A stretch of DNA of 64,000 nt, from the NCBI GenBank assembly GCA_035634255.1, contig DASQDI010000141.1:1-64000 (forward strand). Direction: 5' to 3'. Each line of letters starts with the position of its first letter. Positions within the stretch are counted from its first letter, which is position 1. Shown here piece by piece: positions 17,508 through 25,782 of this stretch. The stretch comes from DATLMR01 sp035634255 (GTDB lineage Bacteria > Acidobacteriota > Blastocatellia > UBA7656). Made by a program: the position numbers and the translations under genes. Under the pieces are notes generated by a model. The model searched no databases. It saw nothing but the letters and a program-made list of their open reading frames with translations, and was not told the origin of the DNA.

Positions 17508-18935
17508 ATGGAAAAAATCCTTGTTGTCGATGACGAGCGCAGCATGCGGGAGCTGCTCGAACTTGTACTGAAGCGTCAGGGCTACGCGGTTCATACTGCC
17601 GAGAACGGCACGCGCGCGCTTGAGCTGGTGCGCCAGAACGTTTACGACCTCATCATCTCCGACGTGAAGATGCCGGACATCAACGGCATCGAGCTGCTTG
17701 AGCGCGTGCGCGAGATCTCGCCCGAGAGCATGGTCATAATGATCACGGCCTTCGCCACCGTCGACACCGCGCGCCGCGCCTTCAAGCTCGGGGCCGAGGA
17801 CTTCTACATCAAAGACGCCGGCTTCGACGTGGAGGAGCTGAAGATCACCGTCGGCAAGGCCCTTGAGAAGAAGAAGCTGCGCCAGGAGAACACTCTGCTG
17901 AAGCGGGAATTGAGGCAGAGGAACTCGCTCGCGAACATCGTGGGCCGCTCCCCCCAGATGCAGGCCGTCTACCAGATGATAGAGATCGTCGCCGCGACCA
18001 CCTCCACGGTGCTCATCACAGGCGAGTCCGGGACTGGCAAAGAACTGGTCGCGCGGGCGATTCACGACAACTCGAACCGCTCGGCCGCCCCGTTCGTCTC
18101 GATCAACTGCGGGGCGTTCACCGAGACCCTGCTCGAATCCGAGTTGTTCGGCTACATGAAGGGCTCGTTCACCGGCGCGGTGTCGAACCGGAAGGGGCTG
18201 TTCGAAGCCGCCGAAGGCGGGACCATATTTCTGGACGAGATAGGCGAGACGACGCCCGCCATGCAGGTGAAGATGCTGCGCGTGTTGCAGGAGAGGAGGA
18301 TAAGGCGCGTGGGCGGGCACGAAGAGATCCCGGTCGATTGCAGGGTCGTCGCCGCCACCAACCGCGACCTCGCGAACATGGTCGAGGACGGAACGTTCCG
18401 CAACGACCTCTTCTACCGCATAAGCGTCATCCCGGTCGAGCTGCCCGCCCTGCGCGCGCGCCGCACGGACATACCCGACCTCGTCCAGCACTTCCTCGAG
18501 AAGTACAGCCTCAACGCCGGCCGCTCCAAGCTGAGCATCTCCGACGAGGCCTTGCGCTACCTTGAGTCTTACGACTGGCCGGGGAACGTCCGCGAGCTCG
18601 AGAACACCATTGAGCGCGCGGTCGCCCTTGAGCCGACCAACGTCATCCTGCCCGAGCGCATGCCCGAGCGCATCCTGAAGTACAAGCCGCGCAACGTGAC
18701 CGATGTCGACCTCCCCGACGAAGGCATAGACCTCGAAGCCTACCTCGCGCAGCTTGAGAAGGACTACATCATCCGCGCGCTGCAAAGGACCGCGGGGAAC
18801 CAGACTCGCGCGGCGGAGATCCTCAACATGTCCGTGCGCAGCCTCCGGCACCTGCTCGACAAGCATAAGATCCGGCAGACGGCGAGCCTGCTCAGAGAGT
18901 CTACGACCGTGAGCGACGGCGTCGGCCACAAGTAA
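17508..18935 (+). CDS. pilR: PilR-type sigma-54 response regulator
   Basis: 475 residues with AGAGGAAG before the ATG. REC domain with the phosphoacceptor D52 (LIISDVKMPDING) and the acidic pair DD at 8-9; AAA+ domain with Walker A GESGTGKE from 172, the sigma-54 contact loop GSFTGA at 219-224 and Walker B GTIFLDEIGE; a Fis-type helix-turn-helix at the end (TRAAEILNMSVRSLRHLLDKH). All parts of an active NtrC-class activator are present. Likely targets are the two sigma-54 promoters at 19220 and 19864, within 1 kb downstream. Confidence 0.95.
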   Translation: MEKILVVDDERSMRELLELVLKRQGYAVHTAENGTRALELVRQNVYDLIISDVKMPDINGIELLERVREISPESMVIMITAFATVDTARRAFKLGAEDFYIKDAGFDVEELKITVGKALEKKKLRQENTLLKRELRQRNSLANIVGRSPQMQAVYQMIEIVAATTSTVLITGESGTGKELVARAIHDNSNRSAAPFVSINCGAFTETLLESELFGYMKGSFTGAVSNRKGLFEAAEGGTIFLDEIGETTPAMQVKMLRVLQERRIRRVGGHEEIPVDCRVVAATNRDLANMVEDGTFRNDLFYRISVIPVELPALRARRTDIPDLVQHFLEKYSLNAGRSKLSISDEALRYLESYDWPGNVRELENTIERAVALEPTNVILPERMPERILKYKPRNVTDVDLPDEGIDLEAYLAQLEKDYIIRALQRTAGNQTRAAEILNMSVRSLRHLLDKHKIRQTASLLRESTTVSDGVGHK

Positions 18936-18956
18936 AGCCGAGGCAACCGATCTCGC

Positions 18957-18994
18957 GATGGCCTGTGCCCGAGAGCCTTCTCGCACAGGCCATC
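18957..18994 (+). terminator. Terminator after pilR
   Basis: Perfect 12-base stem, GATGGCCTGTGC at 18957-18968 with GCACAGGCCATC at 18983-18994, followed by GTTTT. It ends the pilSR transcript. Confidence 0.85.
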
Positions 18995-19296
18995 GTTTTG
19001 CCCGTCCGGCATAGTCCCTACCTCAGAGCATCTCTCTTTTCGGAGTAATCAGTCGGGTTCGATCCGTCAAAGTGATGCCATCCTCTCCTGCTGCCCCGGC
19101 GTAAGGATCACTACCTTTACCCATCGCATGCCCCGTTTCGGGAATCACATCTCGCTATGCCGCGCGAATCGACGCCGCGCCCGCGCTGATGAGGAGCGAT
19201 TGATGGTGCGGGGCATCGCTGGCACGGACGTTGCAGAGGTTCGAGTCGGGTCAAGTAATATGCCGATCAATCTTGAGGGAGGCCGGAGAGATTAAA
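18995..19296. other. Regulatory intergenic region before the first pilin
   Basis: This 302-base region holds the sigma-54 promoter at 19220-19235 and presumably the PilR sites upstream of it. No gene was seen. The frame that starts at 19231 overlaps the promoter -12 element and so cannot be translated from there. Confidence 0.6.
19220..19235 (+). promoter_or_regulatory. Sigma-54 promoter of pilin gene 1
   Basis: TGGCAC at 19220-19225, five bases, then TTGCA at 19231-19235: an exact match to the -24/-12 consensus with correct spacing. The start of transcription should fall near 19246, about 50 bases before the pilin ATG. Confidence 0.88.
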
Positions 19297-19722
19297 ATGA
19301 AACAGGAGCGTGGTTTCTCTCTTCTCGAACTATTAATGGTTGTGGTCATAGTCGGGGTCATCAGCGCTCTGGCCGTGCCTGGCCTTCGTCGCGCGCGTCA
19401 AAACGCCAACGGGGCCTCGGCCATTCAATCATTGAGGACCATAACGACGGCGCAATTTCTTTACGAGAGACAGTTCCGCGTATATGGAACACTGGCGCAA
19501 CTTACCCCGGAAGGGACCCTCGACGACAACATCACGACGGGCTCGAAGAGCGGGTACCGGTTCACCATAAATTTAACGAACGGCGCGAAGTCTTTCGAAT
19601 GCCTCGCGACTCCCGAAGAGTCACAGACGGTCCTCAACCACTTCTTCGTCGACGAGACGGGCGTCATCCGGTTCAACCCCGGCGCGCCGGCCACCGTCGC
19701 CAGCCCGCCGATTCCGAGGTGA
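19297..19722 (+). CDS. Type IV pilin-like protein 1
   Basis: 141 residues from the ATG at 19297, chosen for the GGAGGCCGGAGAG upstream and the short leader MKQERG. The prepilin peptidase site is G|F with E5 (GFSLLELL), followed by the usual hydrophobic helix (MVVVIVGVISALAVPGL). After residue 40 the globular half contains SIQSLRTITTAQFLYERQF. There is one cysteine in the C-terminal half. It differs in the N-terminal helix from the next two pilins (which have LLIVVAIIGIIAAIAIPN), so it may be a minor pilin or pseudopilin. Driven by its own sigma-54 promoter. Confidence 0.9.
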   Translation: MKQERGFSLLELLMVVVIVGVISALAVPGLRRARQNANGASAIQSLRTITTAQFLYERQFRVYGTLAQLTPEGTLDDNITTGSKSGYRFTINLTNGAKSFECLATPEESQTVLNHFFVDETGVIRFNPGAPATVASPPIPR

Positions 19723-19778
19723 GAGTTTTATAACAAAAAGCGGTATCGGCCGTTGCCACTTTTTGTTAAGAAACTCTC
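19721..19778 (+). terminator. Long hairpin after pilin 1
   Basis: Stem of 20 bases with two mismatches: GAGAGTTTTATAACAAAAAG at 19721-19740 pairs with CTTTTTGTTAAGAAACTCTC at 19759-19778. It starts in the stop codon and separates pilin 1 from pilin 2. Confidence 0.8.
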
Positions 19779-19844
19779 GGAAAACAGGCCATTCATCCCC
19801 GCCCTCAGATCAAACCTCTTAATCAGCAAGCACTTCCAAATTGC

Positions 19845-19878
19845 AAGCCTGTGCCCTACCCGGTGGCACAGGCTTTGC
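19845..19878 (+). promoter_or_regulatory. Sigma-54 promoter of pilin gene 2, embedded in a hairpin
   Basis: TGGCAC at 19864-19869, five bases, then TTGC at 19875-19878: a full sigma-54 consensus. The promoter overlaps the right arm of a perfect 11-base inverted repeat, AAGCCTGTGCC at 19845-19855 and GGCACAGGCTT at 19865-19875. Confidence 0.87.
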
Positions 19879-19973
19879 CAATTATGCGGGCGTGACCTGT
19901 CGTAAGTCGGCCGCTAGGGACGAACAAGACCTACGGCAATAACTTGGAAAACGTAGACGGAGGATTACTTTCT

Positions 19974-20468
19974 ATGAAGAATCAAAAGGGTTTCTCGCTG
20001 ATCGAGCTGCTGATCGTTGTGGCAATCATAGGTATCATTGCCGCTATCGCAATTCCCAACTTGCTCAAGTCCCGACAGGCGGCCAACGAGGCATCTGCCA
20101 TCGGCTCAACGCGCACAATCGGGACGGCGCAGGCCACTTATCAATCGACTCTCGGACTGGGCAGGAACTTCGCTCCTGACCTTACCTCGCTCGGCAACGA
20201 CAACGCGGTTGACACCACGCTTGCCTCGGGGACCAAGAGCGGCTACGCCTTCGAATCCACAGGGACGGACGCGGCCGCGGACGGTGATCCCCCGTCTTTC
20301 TTCAACACGGAATCGACGCCGCTGTCAACGGGATCGTTCGGCACAGGCAACCGCTCGTTCTACTCTAACGAGACATATGTGATATACCAGTTACCGGGGG
20401 CGAACGCGCCCAACGGCGGCATCACCGCCTCGGTGCGCAAGCCGACCAACGGCACGGTGCTCGAATAG
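19974..20468 (+). CDS. pilA: Type IV pilin (major pilin candidate)
   Basis: 164 residues from the ATG at 19974, with CGGAGGA upstream. Short leader MKNQKG, cleavage site G|F, E5 and the classic N-terminal helix (FSLIELLIVVAIIGIIAAIA then IPNLLKSRQAANEAS). The globular domain has GTAQATYQSTLG and, near the end, GSFGTGNRSFYSNETYVIYQ. No cysteine pair, so no disulfide-bonded D-loop. Its own sigma-54 promoter lies about 95 bases upstream, which makes it the best candidate for the main fibre subunit. Closely related to pilin 3 in the helix and in the GTGNRSFYSNET stretch. Confidence 0.93.
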   Translation: MKNQKGFSLIELLIVVAIIGIIAAIAIPNLLKSRQAANEASAIGSTRTIGTAQATYQSTLGLGRNFAPDLTSLGNDNAVDTTLASGTKSGYAFESTGTDAAADGDPPSFFNTESTPLSTGSFGTGNRSFYSNETYVIYQLPGANAPNGGITASVRKPTNGTVLE

Positions 20469-20501
20469 TAAGAGCCTCGATAAAAAATTCGGGAAGTTAC
20501 G

Positions 20502-20532
20502 AACGGGTGATCCTTTAAGAGGCTCACCCGTT
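20502..20532 (+). terminator. Hairpin after pilin 2
   Basis: Perfect 9-base stem AACGGGTGA (20502-20510) with TCACCCGTT (20524-20532), extended by GAGCCTC (about 20473) that can pair with GAGGCTC (20520-20526) as an alternative fold. Few T residues follow, so termination may be partial. Confidence 0.6.
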
Positions 20533-20662
20533 TGTGCTATAGTTTCTCCATCAGCTCGAAAATTAAACGAACCGCCCATCAGAGGTGGCGTTCGATTTCG
20601 TAAGAGAGCACAGAGCTATCCCCTGACCGGGGACGCTAATTATAAGAGCTGAGGAGAATGTA

Positions 20663-21145
20663 ATGAATAGAAAACGGCAGAGAGGTTTCTCACTGATCGA
20701 GTTGCTCATAGTGGTTGCAATCATCGGCATCATCGCGGCAATCGCCATCCCGAACCTGCTCAAATCGCAGCAGGCCGCGCGCGAAACGGCGGCGCTGTCT
20801 GAAGTGAAACAGCTTGGCACGGCGCAGCTTCAGTACTCGGTCACGAAGGGGCGCGGGAAGTTTGCCGACCTCGCGACGCTCGGGTCGATGCAGCTGTCGG
20901 ACGCCCAGATTTCGAGCGGGATCAAAGGCGGCTACTCTTTCGCCTCGACCGCGATAAACGCCGAGGGCATGCCCTCTATGTTCGACACGACGGCGAAGCC
21001 TCAATCGACGGGCGCATTCGGCACGGGGAACAGGTCTTTTTATTCCAACGAGACGATGTCCATCTTCGAGGCCGAAGGGGGCCAGCCGCCGACGGCGACT
21101 CCTCAGGACCGTATACCTAAAGACGGGCAGCTTATATCGCAGTAA
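20663..21145 (+). CDS. Type IV pilin 3
   Basis: 160 residues, ATG at 20663 preceded by GAGGAGA. Leader MNRKRQRG, cleavage site G|F, E5 and the same N-terminal helix as pilin 2. The globular half shares TGAFGTGNRSFYSNETMSIF with pilin 2, so the two are paralogues from a tandem duplication. No sigma-54 site was found upstream; the 195-base gap has a possible TATAGT -10 instead. It could therefore be expressed under different conditions from pilins 1 and 2, or by read-through. Confidence 0.92.
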   Translation: MNRKRQRGFSLIELLIVVAIIGIIAAIAIPNLLKSQQAARETAALSEVKQLGTAQLQYSVTKGRGKFADLATLGSMQLSDAQISSGIKGGYSFASTAINAEGMPSMFDTTAKPQSTGAFGTGNRSFYSNETMSIFEAEGGQPPTATPQDRIPKDGQLISQ

Positions 21146-21156
21146 CTTTGAGTTTC

Positions 21157-21205
21157 GAGCCGGGCCTCTGACGGGCCGCGTGAGAGCTTCGGAGGGGCCC
21201 GGCTC
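21157..21205 (+). terminator. Possible terminator after pilin 3
   Basis: Perfect 10-base stem GAGCCGGGCC (21157-21166) with GGCCCGGCTC (21196-21205), 29-base loop, no T-tract. Confidence 0.4.
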
Positions 21206-21312
21206 AGTACAAGTAAGATCGACTCGCCCCTCGACACCCAGTCACATAACCAGCTTCTCGTTCGAGATGCCCCCGCATTGATCGGCCTGCTGTAATCACG
21301 GCGCGGCTTTCG

Positions 21313-23928
21313 ATGGCGAGAGCCGGCCCGGTTCGGATTGATCGGAGTCTGGCGATGCTGGATCATCGGTTCGTGTTCGCGGCGACGAGGCTCTCTTTCG
21401 GCCTCTTCGTCCTGATGACTTCACTCTATTGTCTGCTGGCCTACATCCCGTTCACCTATTATCACTTCCTACAGTTCTCTCACCTGACCTGGGTCACGGC
21501 ATTCGTAAGACTGCATCCGTTTTTATACTGGCTGGCGCTCGGGCCCCTGGCCGCGAGCATGTGGGGTGACCTGCGGGGCGAGCGCACGCGAAGGCTCACG
21601 CTCGAATTCTTAATAGTTCACGCAGCGGCAGGCCTCCTGCTCGTAACCCGCCCGCTGCTCCCGGCCCTGCAAAACGATTACATAAGCCTGATCTGGAGCC
21701 TCGTATGGCTCTTCCCTCTGGTCTGGATGGCGGTGCTGGACTACGGGTCGTACCTGAAGCCGGCGCAGTGGCCGCCGCTGAGGGGCGACGCCATCCGGGG
21801 TCCGTTCAGGGCCGCCCTGCTTTCGGGGCTCTTCCTATCTCTGGTCTACGCCGCGATCTTCTTGATCAACTCCTCGGCGTCGGAGAAAGACGATTTCAAT
21901 CCCGGCGAAAAGATCGTCGCCATCGGGGTCAGCCTGACCTCGCACATGGCGATCTTCGCTTTCCTGTTCGTGATGCTCGGAATCATCAGGGCCATCTCGA
22001 AGAGATTCTCCAACGCTTCGCGGGCCGAGTTCTTCCTTTCCGGCCTCCTGGCCTGCATGCTCTGCGCGCTCGTAGTCAGGAGACTCGTCCTCCCGACTCT
22101 CACGATGAGCAATCTGGCGGCGGACTTTTATTCGGCCGCCGTATCCGGCGCTCTATTCTTCTTTCTGACCGGGATAAAGCTGAGGTTCGTATCCGGCGCT
22201 GCGAGCGACGGGGGCGGCGGCATCGGGCTCCTGCTTTCCGCGCTCGCGCCGCGCCGCCTCGCTTCGGTGCCGGCTCGGGCGTTCTGGCTCGCCCTCCTCG
22301 CGGCCATGGCCTACGCGGTCCCGGCGCTCGTTGCAAGGAACGATTGGGATTTCTTAATTCAGAAACTCGTGACGCTCGCGGTGTGGGCGATGACGTTCGC
22401 CTTCTTCTATTCGACCTCTCCGAGAGAGAAGCCGTCTCGCTTTCCGTCGGGGTTCATACTGGCGGCGGCGGTGATCAGCTTCGGGGTCTACAGAGGGATC
22501 GACGCTTCGCAGGCCTACATTCCCGGCCTCTTTGGAGACGGGACGCTCAACGTCCGAGCGACCCTTGACCGCTACTCCGGGTATGACCTCTCGTTCAAGG
22601 TGGCGCGGGAGATCATCACCCCTCCTCCCGATGACGACCAGTTCTACTCCCTTTTGCAGGCGAACACGAGCCTCCCCCAATCCCTCGCGGTAGACCCGGT
22701 GCAGGTCGAGCTTGCGCCGAAGGCTTCTACCGAAATGCGGGAAAAGCCGCACATCTTTCTCTTCGTGATCGACTCCCTCAGGCAGGACTACCTTTCGCCC
22801 TACAACGAGAGGGTCGACTTTACTCCGGCCATCGCGGATTTCGCCCGCGAAAGCGCCGTTATGAAGAACAGCTTCACGCGCTACAGCGGCACGGCCCTGG
22901 CGCAGCCGTCCATCTGGGTCGGCGGCCTGATGCTTCATAAGCAGTACGTCACGCCCTTTTACCCGATGAACTCCCTGCAAAAGCTGATCGACGAGGAGGG
23001 CTATCAGAGTTACATAAGCGTGGACAAGATTCTCAGCGTCCTGCTCCGCCCCTCGCCCGAGATAGTCAAGCTGGACCGCGACCTGTCCGAAGCGACCAAC
23101 GACCGCGGCCGCTCGGAATACAAGTACGATTTCTGCCGCACTCTGAGTGAGCTGCAAGCCAAGCTCGACGGGCGCGAGGACAAGGGCCGCCCGGCCTTCG
23201 CCTACACCCAGCCGCAGAACCTCCACATCTCGGTGCTTCTCGAACACCCGGCCGCGGACGACCGGCAGTACCCGAAAGGCTTCTCCACCAAGTACGCCTC
23301 TCAGGTCCGGCGGCTCGACGCCTGCTTCGGGGAGTTCATAGACTTCCTCAAGTCGCGCGGCATGTACGACAACAGCATCGTCATACTCACGTCGGACCAC
23401 GGGGACGCGCTAGGGGAGGAAGGGCGGTGGGGCCATTCGACATGGATATTCCCCGAGGTCATGCGCATCCCGCTCCTGATACACCTGCCGGAGAGTATGA
23501 GGCGCGAGACGGTCTGGGAGCCCGACGCCATAGCCTTCTCGACCGACATCACCCCGAGCCTCTACTACCTGCTCGGGCGGAGGCCCATCGCGCGCAACAA
23601 GGTCTTCGGCCGGCCGCTCTTCACGAAGACCTTGCAGGAACAGGCGGGGTACGCGAATGATTCCTACCTCGTCTGTTCGAGCTATGGCCCGGCCTATGGG
23701 ATTTTGAAGGACAATGGCAGATCGTTCTACATCATCGATGGGGTGGACCAGCGGGAGTATTTTTTCGACCTGGGCGAGGACCCCGCGGGCAGGCGCAATC
23801 TGCTGAACGCGCAGGTCAGGGCGGAGAACCAGGCCCTGATCCGCGACGGGATTCGATCCATAAATGAGTTCTACAATTTCGGAACTAAGCAGGAAGTGGC
23901 CTCCCTGGATCGGGCAGCGGGGCGTTGA
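21313..23928 (+). CDS. Membrane-anchored sulfatase/LtaS-like phosphotransferase
   Basis: 871 residues from the ATG at 21313 (a second ATG at 21355 is possible). The N-terminal half has about nine transmembrane helices (LFVLMTSLYCLLAYIPF, FLIVHAAAGLLLVTRPLL, AALLSGLFLSLVYAAIFLI and others up to about residue 395). The C-terminal half from about 475 is an alkaline-phosphatase-fold domain: HIFLFVIDSLRQDYL with metal-binding D, YSGTALAQPSIW with a threonine at the nucleophile position, and ILTSDHGDALGEEGRWGH. Threonine instead of Cys/Ser and the membrane half fit the LtaS/OpgE/YejM type, which modifies or transfers lipid head groups. The true substrate is unknown. Confidence 0.85.
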   Translation: MARAGPVRIDRSLAMLDHRFVFAATRLSFGLFVLMTSLYCLLAYIPFTYYHFLQFSHLTWVTAFVRLHPFLYWLALGPLAASMWGDLRGERTRRLTLEFLIVHAAAGLLLVTRPLLPALQNDYISLIWSLVWLFPLVWMAVLDYGSYLKPAQWPPLRGDAIRGPFRAALLSGLFLSLVYAAIFLINSSASEKDDFNPGEKIVAIGVSLTSHMAIFAFLFVMLGIIRAISKRFSNASRAEFFLSGLLACMLCALVVRRLVLPTLTMSNLAADFYSAAVSGALFFFLTGIKLRFVSGAASDGGGGIGLLLSALAPRRLASVPARAFWLALLAAMAYAVPALVARNDWDFLIQKLVTLAVWAMTFAFFYSTSPREKPSRFPSGFILAAAVISFGVYRGIDASQAYIPGLFGDGTLNVRATLDRYSGYDLSFKVAREIITPPPDDDQFYSLLQANTSLPQSLAVDPVQVELAPKASTEMREKPHIFLFVIDSLRQDYLSPYNERVDFTPAIADFARESAVMKNSFTRYSGTALAQPSIWVGGLMLHKQYVTPFYPMNSLQKLIDEEGYQSYISVDKILSVLLRPSPEIVKLDRDLSEATNDRGRSEYKYDFCRTLSELQAKLDGREDKGRPAFAYTQPQNLHISVLLEHPAADDRQYPKGFSTKYASQVRRLDACFGEFIDFLKSRGMYDNSIVILTSDHGDALGEEGRWGHSTWIFPEVMRIPLLIHLPESMRRETVWEPDAIAFSTDITPSLYYLLGRRPIARNKVFGRPLFTKTLQEQAGYANDSYLVCSSYGPAYGILKDNGRSFYIIDGVDQREYFFDLGEDPAGRRNLLNAQVRAENQALIRDGIRSINEFYNFGTKQEVASLDRAAGR

Positions 23929-24006
23929 GCTGACACCCGGCGCGGCCTTACTCCGCGGGAGCGAGGGCTGCTAAAATACGTTTAAATATCGGAGCTCGGA
24001 TAAAGA

Positions 24007-24861
24007 ATGGCAACAAGTCAGATTCACCAGAATGTTCGGGCCTCGCACAGCGCGCAGGCCGCGCCCAGTCTGAAGCAGAGCGGATTCCGGCGGATCAGCG
24101 CCATCGCTCTCAACACCTTCCGCGAATCGGTGCGCGACCGCGTGTTGTACAACCTCATACTTTTCGTGCTCGTGCTCGTGGGCGCGTCCGTCTTCATAAG
24201 CCAGCTCTCCGTCGACTACGAGAGCCAGTTCACATCGGCGCTCGGCCTGAGCGTGATGCTGGTCTTCGGCGCGCTCATCGCGATCTTCATCGGGGTGGGG
24301 CTCGTCTACAAGGAGATCGACAAGCGCACGATCTACAGCCTGCTCTCGAAGCCCGTGCGCCGGTACGAGTTCATTATAGGCAAGTACCTGGGCCTGTGCG
24401 TGACCCTGCTCGTCAACTCGGCGGTGATGGTCGCGGGGATAGAGCTCGCGCTGCTCTACGTCAACCGGGGCTTCGTGCCCTTGCAAGTGGCCGTGCTGCC
24501 CGCGGCGTTCCTGCTCTACCTGGAGCTCATACTGATAGTGGCGGTCGCGCTGGTCTTTTCCAGCTTCTCGACCCCGATGCTCGCCGCGCTCTTCTCGTTC
24601 GCCGTGTACGTGATCGGCCATTTCAGCGCGGACCTCAAGCTGGCCGCGGAGCTCAGCGATTCGAGCCTGGTGCGCGCGGTACTGACCGGGGCCTATTACC
24701 TGCTGCCGAACCTCGCGAATTTCAGCTACATCGCCGAGGCGTCGCACGGGCAGGTGGTCCCCCTTGACACGGTCATGTCGGCCACCGCTTACGCCATAGT
24801 TTATATCGCCATTTTGCTTTCGGCGTCGGTCCTGATTTTCGAGAAGAGGAACTTCAAGTAA
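24007..24861 (+). CDS. ABC-2 type transporter permease
   Basis: 284 residues. After a 35-residue cytoplasmic N-terminus (RRISAIALNTFRESVRDRVLYN is typical of ABC-2 permeases) come six hydrophobic helices, the first being LILFVLVLVGASVFI and the last TAYAIVYIAILLSASVLIF. The cytoplasmic loop with VYKEIDKRTIYSLLSKPVRR is the hallmark of the NosY/YtrF-like group. No ATPase gene is adjacent in this window, so the partner must be encoded elsewhere. It is followed 18 bases later by a TPR protein and probably shares its transcript. Confidence 0.88.
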   Translation: MATSQIHQNVRASHSAQAAPSLKQSGFRRISAIALNTFRESVRDRVLYNLILFVLVLVGASVFISQLSVDYESQFTSALGLSVMLVFGALIAIFIGVGLVYKEIDKRTIYSLLSKPVRRYEFIIGKYLGLCVTLLVNSAVMVAGIELALLYVNRGFVPLQVAVLPAAFLLYLELILIVAVALVFSSFSTPMLAALFSFAVYVIGHFSADLKLAAELSDSSLVRAVLTGAYYLLPNLANFSYIAEASHGQVVPLDTVMSATAYAIVYIAILLSASVLIFEKRNFK

Positions 24862-24879
24862 ACGGTCGAGGGGTGAGGG

Positions 24880-25764
24880 ATGATGAGAGCCGTGTCTATT
24901 TCGATCATGGTCGCGGGCCTGTGCCTGCTCTACCCGTTGCAGAGGTGGGTCGAGCGGGTCTCCCCGCGCGAGGTGATAAGCGAAGAGACTCTATACTTCT
25001 CTTCGGGCGAGAGCATAAAAAAGATGAGCCTGGGGCTGCACGGGCTCACGGCCAACGTCTACTGGATACGTACCCTGCAATACTTCGGGAAGAAGATGGA
25101 CCAGCACGGAGGCATCAGGGCGGCGGCCAACACGCGCGACGTAAGGATGGACCTGCTCGCGCCGCTCCTCAGGATCATCACGACGCTCGACCCGCACCAC
25201 GTCCCGGCCTACAGGTTCGGGGCGATATTCCTGCCCGAGCGCGACTTCCCGGCCGCCGTGGAATTGCTCGAACGCGGCGTGAGAGAGAACCCGAACGAGT
25301 GGCGTCTCTTTCAGGACCTCGGCTTCATGTACTGGCAGGTCGGGGATTATGAGAACGCCTCGGCGTGGTACGAGCGCGGGAGCCAGGCCCCCGACGCCCC
25401 GTGGTGGATGCGCGACCTGTCGGGCGTGATGAAGATCAAAGGCGGGACGCGCGAAACGGCGCGCGCCGTGTACTCAAGCTACCTGAACAGCGACGACGAG
25501 CGCATCCGGGCCCAGGCCGAGTACAGGCTGAAGCAGCTTCAGGCGTTCGACGAGATGGACGCTTTGAACCGGGCGCTTGCCCGATATAAAGAGCAGACCG
25601 GGGCTTGCCCGAACGACCTGCGCCAGCTTGCCCCCGCGCTGCGTGCGATGAGGTTCACGGTGAATGAGGAGCTCATGCCGGTCGATCCGAGCGGCTTCCC
25701 ATACAAATTGAAGGCGGAAGAGTGCAGGGTCGATCTGCATCACGACTCGACCATCCCCAGATAA
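24880..25764 (+). CDS. Membrane-anchored TPR protein
   Basis: 294 residues with an uncleaved N-terminal helix (VSISIMVAGLCLLYPLQRWV). TPR-like helices follow from about 85 to 230: AAVELLERGVRENPNEWRLF, LGFMYWQVGDYENASAWYERG and IRAQAEYRLKQLQAFDEMDA. The C-terminus (CPNDLRQLAPALRAM, then PSGFPYKLKAEECRVDL) resembles a segment often found at the end of pilin-like or secretion proteins. It sits behind an ABC-2 permease, so it may assemble with it, or help pilus/secretion assembly; the function is not known. Confidence 0.8.
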   Translation: MMRAVSISIMVAGLCLLYPLQRWVERVSPREVISEETLYFSSGESIKKMSLGLHGLTANVYWIRTLQYFGKKMDQHGGIRAAANTRDVRMDLLAPLLRIITTLDPHHVPAYRFGAIFLPERDFPAAVELLERGVRENPNEWRLFQDLGFMYWQVGDYENASAWYERGSQAPDAPWWMRDLSGVMKIKGGTRETARAVYSSYLNSDDERIRAQAEYRLKQLQAFDEMDALNRALARYKEQTGACPNDLRQLAPALRAMRFTVNEELMPVDPSGFPYKLKAEECRVDLHHDSTIPR

Positions 25765-25782
25765 GAAGCGATGGGCGGGGCC

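Noticed and set aside
17382..18986. Minus-strand frame of 534 codons opposite pilR
   Set aside because: Shadow of pilR and overlaps its terminator.
19231..19296. Upstream extension of the first pilin frame
   Set aside because: It begins inside the sigma-54 -12 box; the transcript would start after it, and the true leader with ribosome site lies at 19297.
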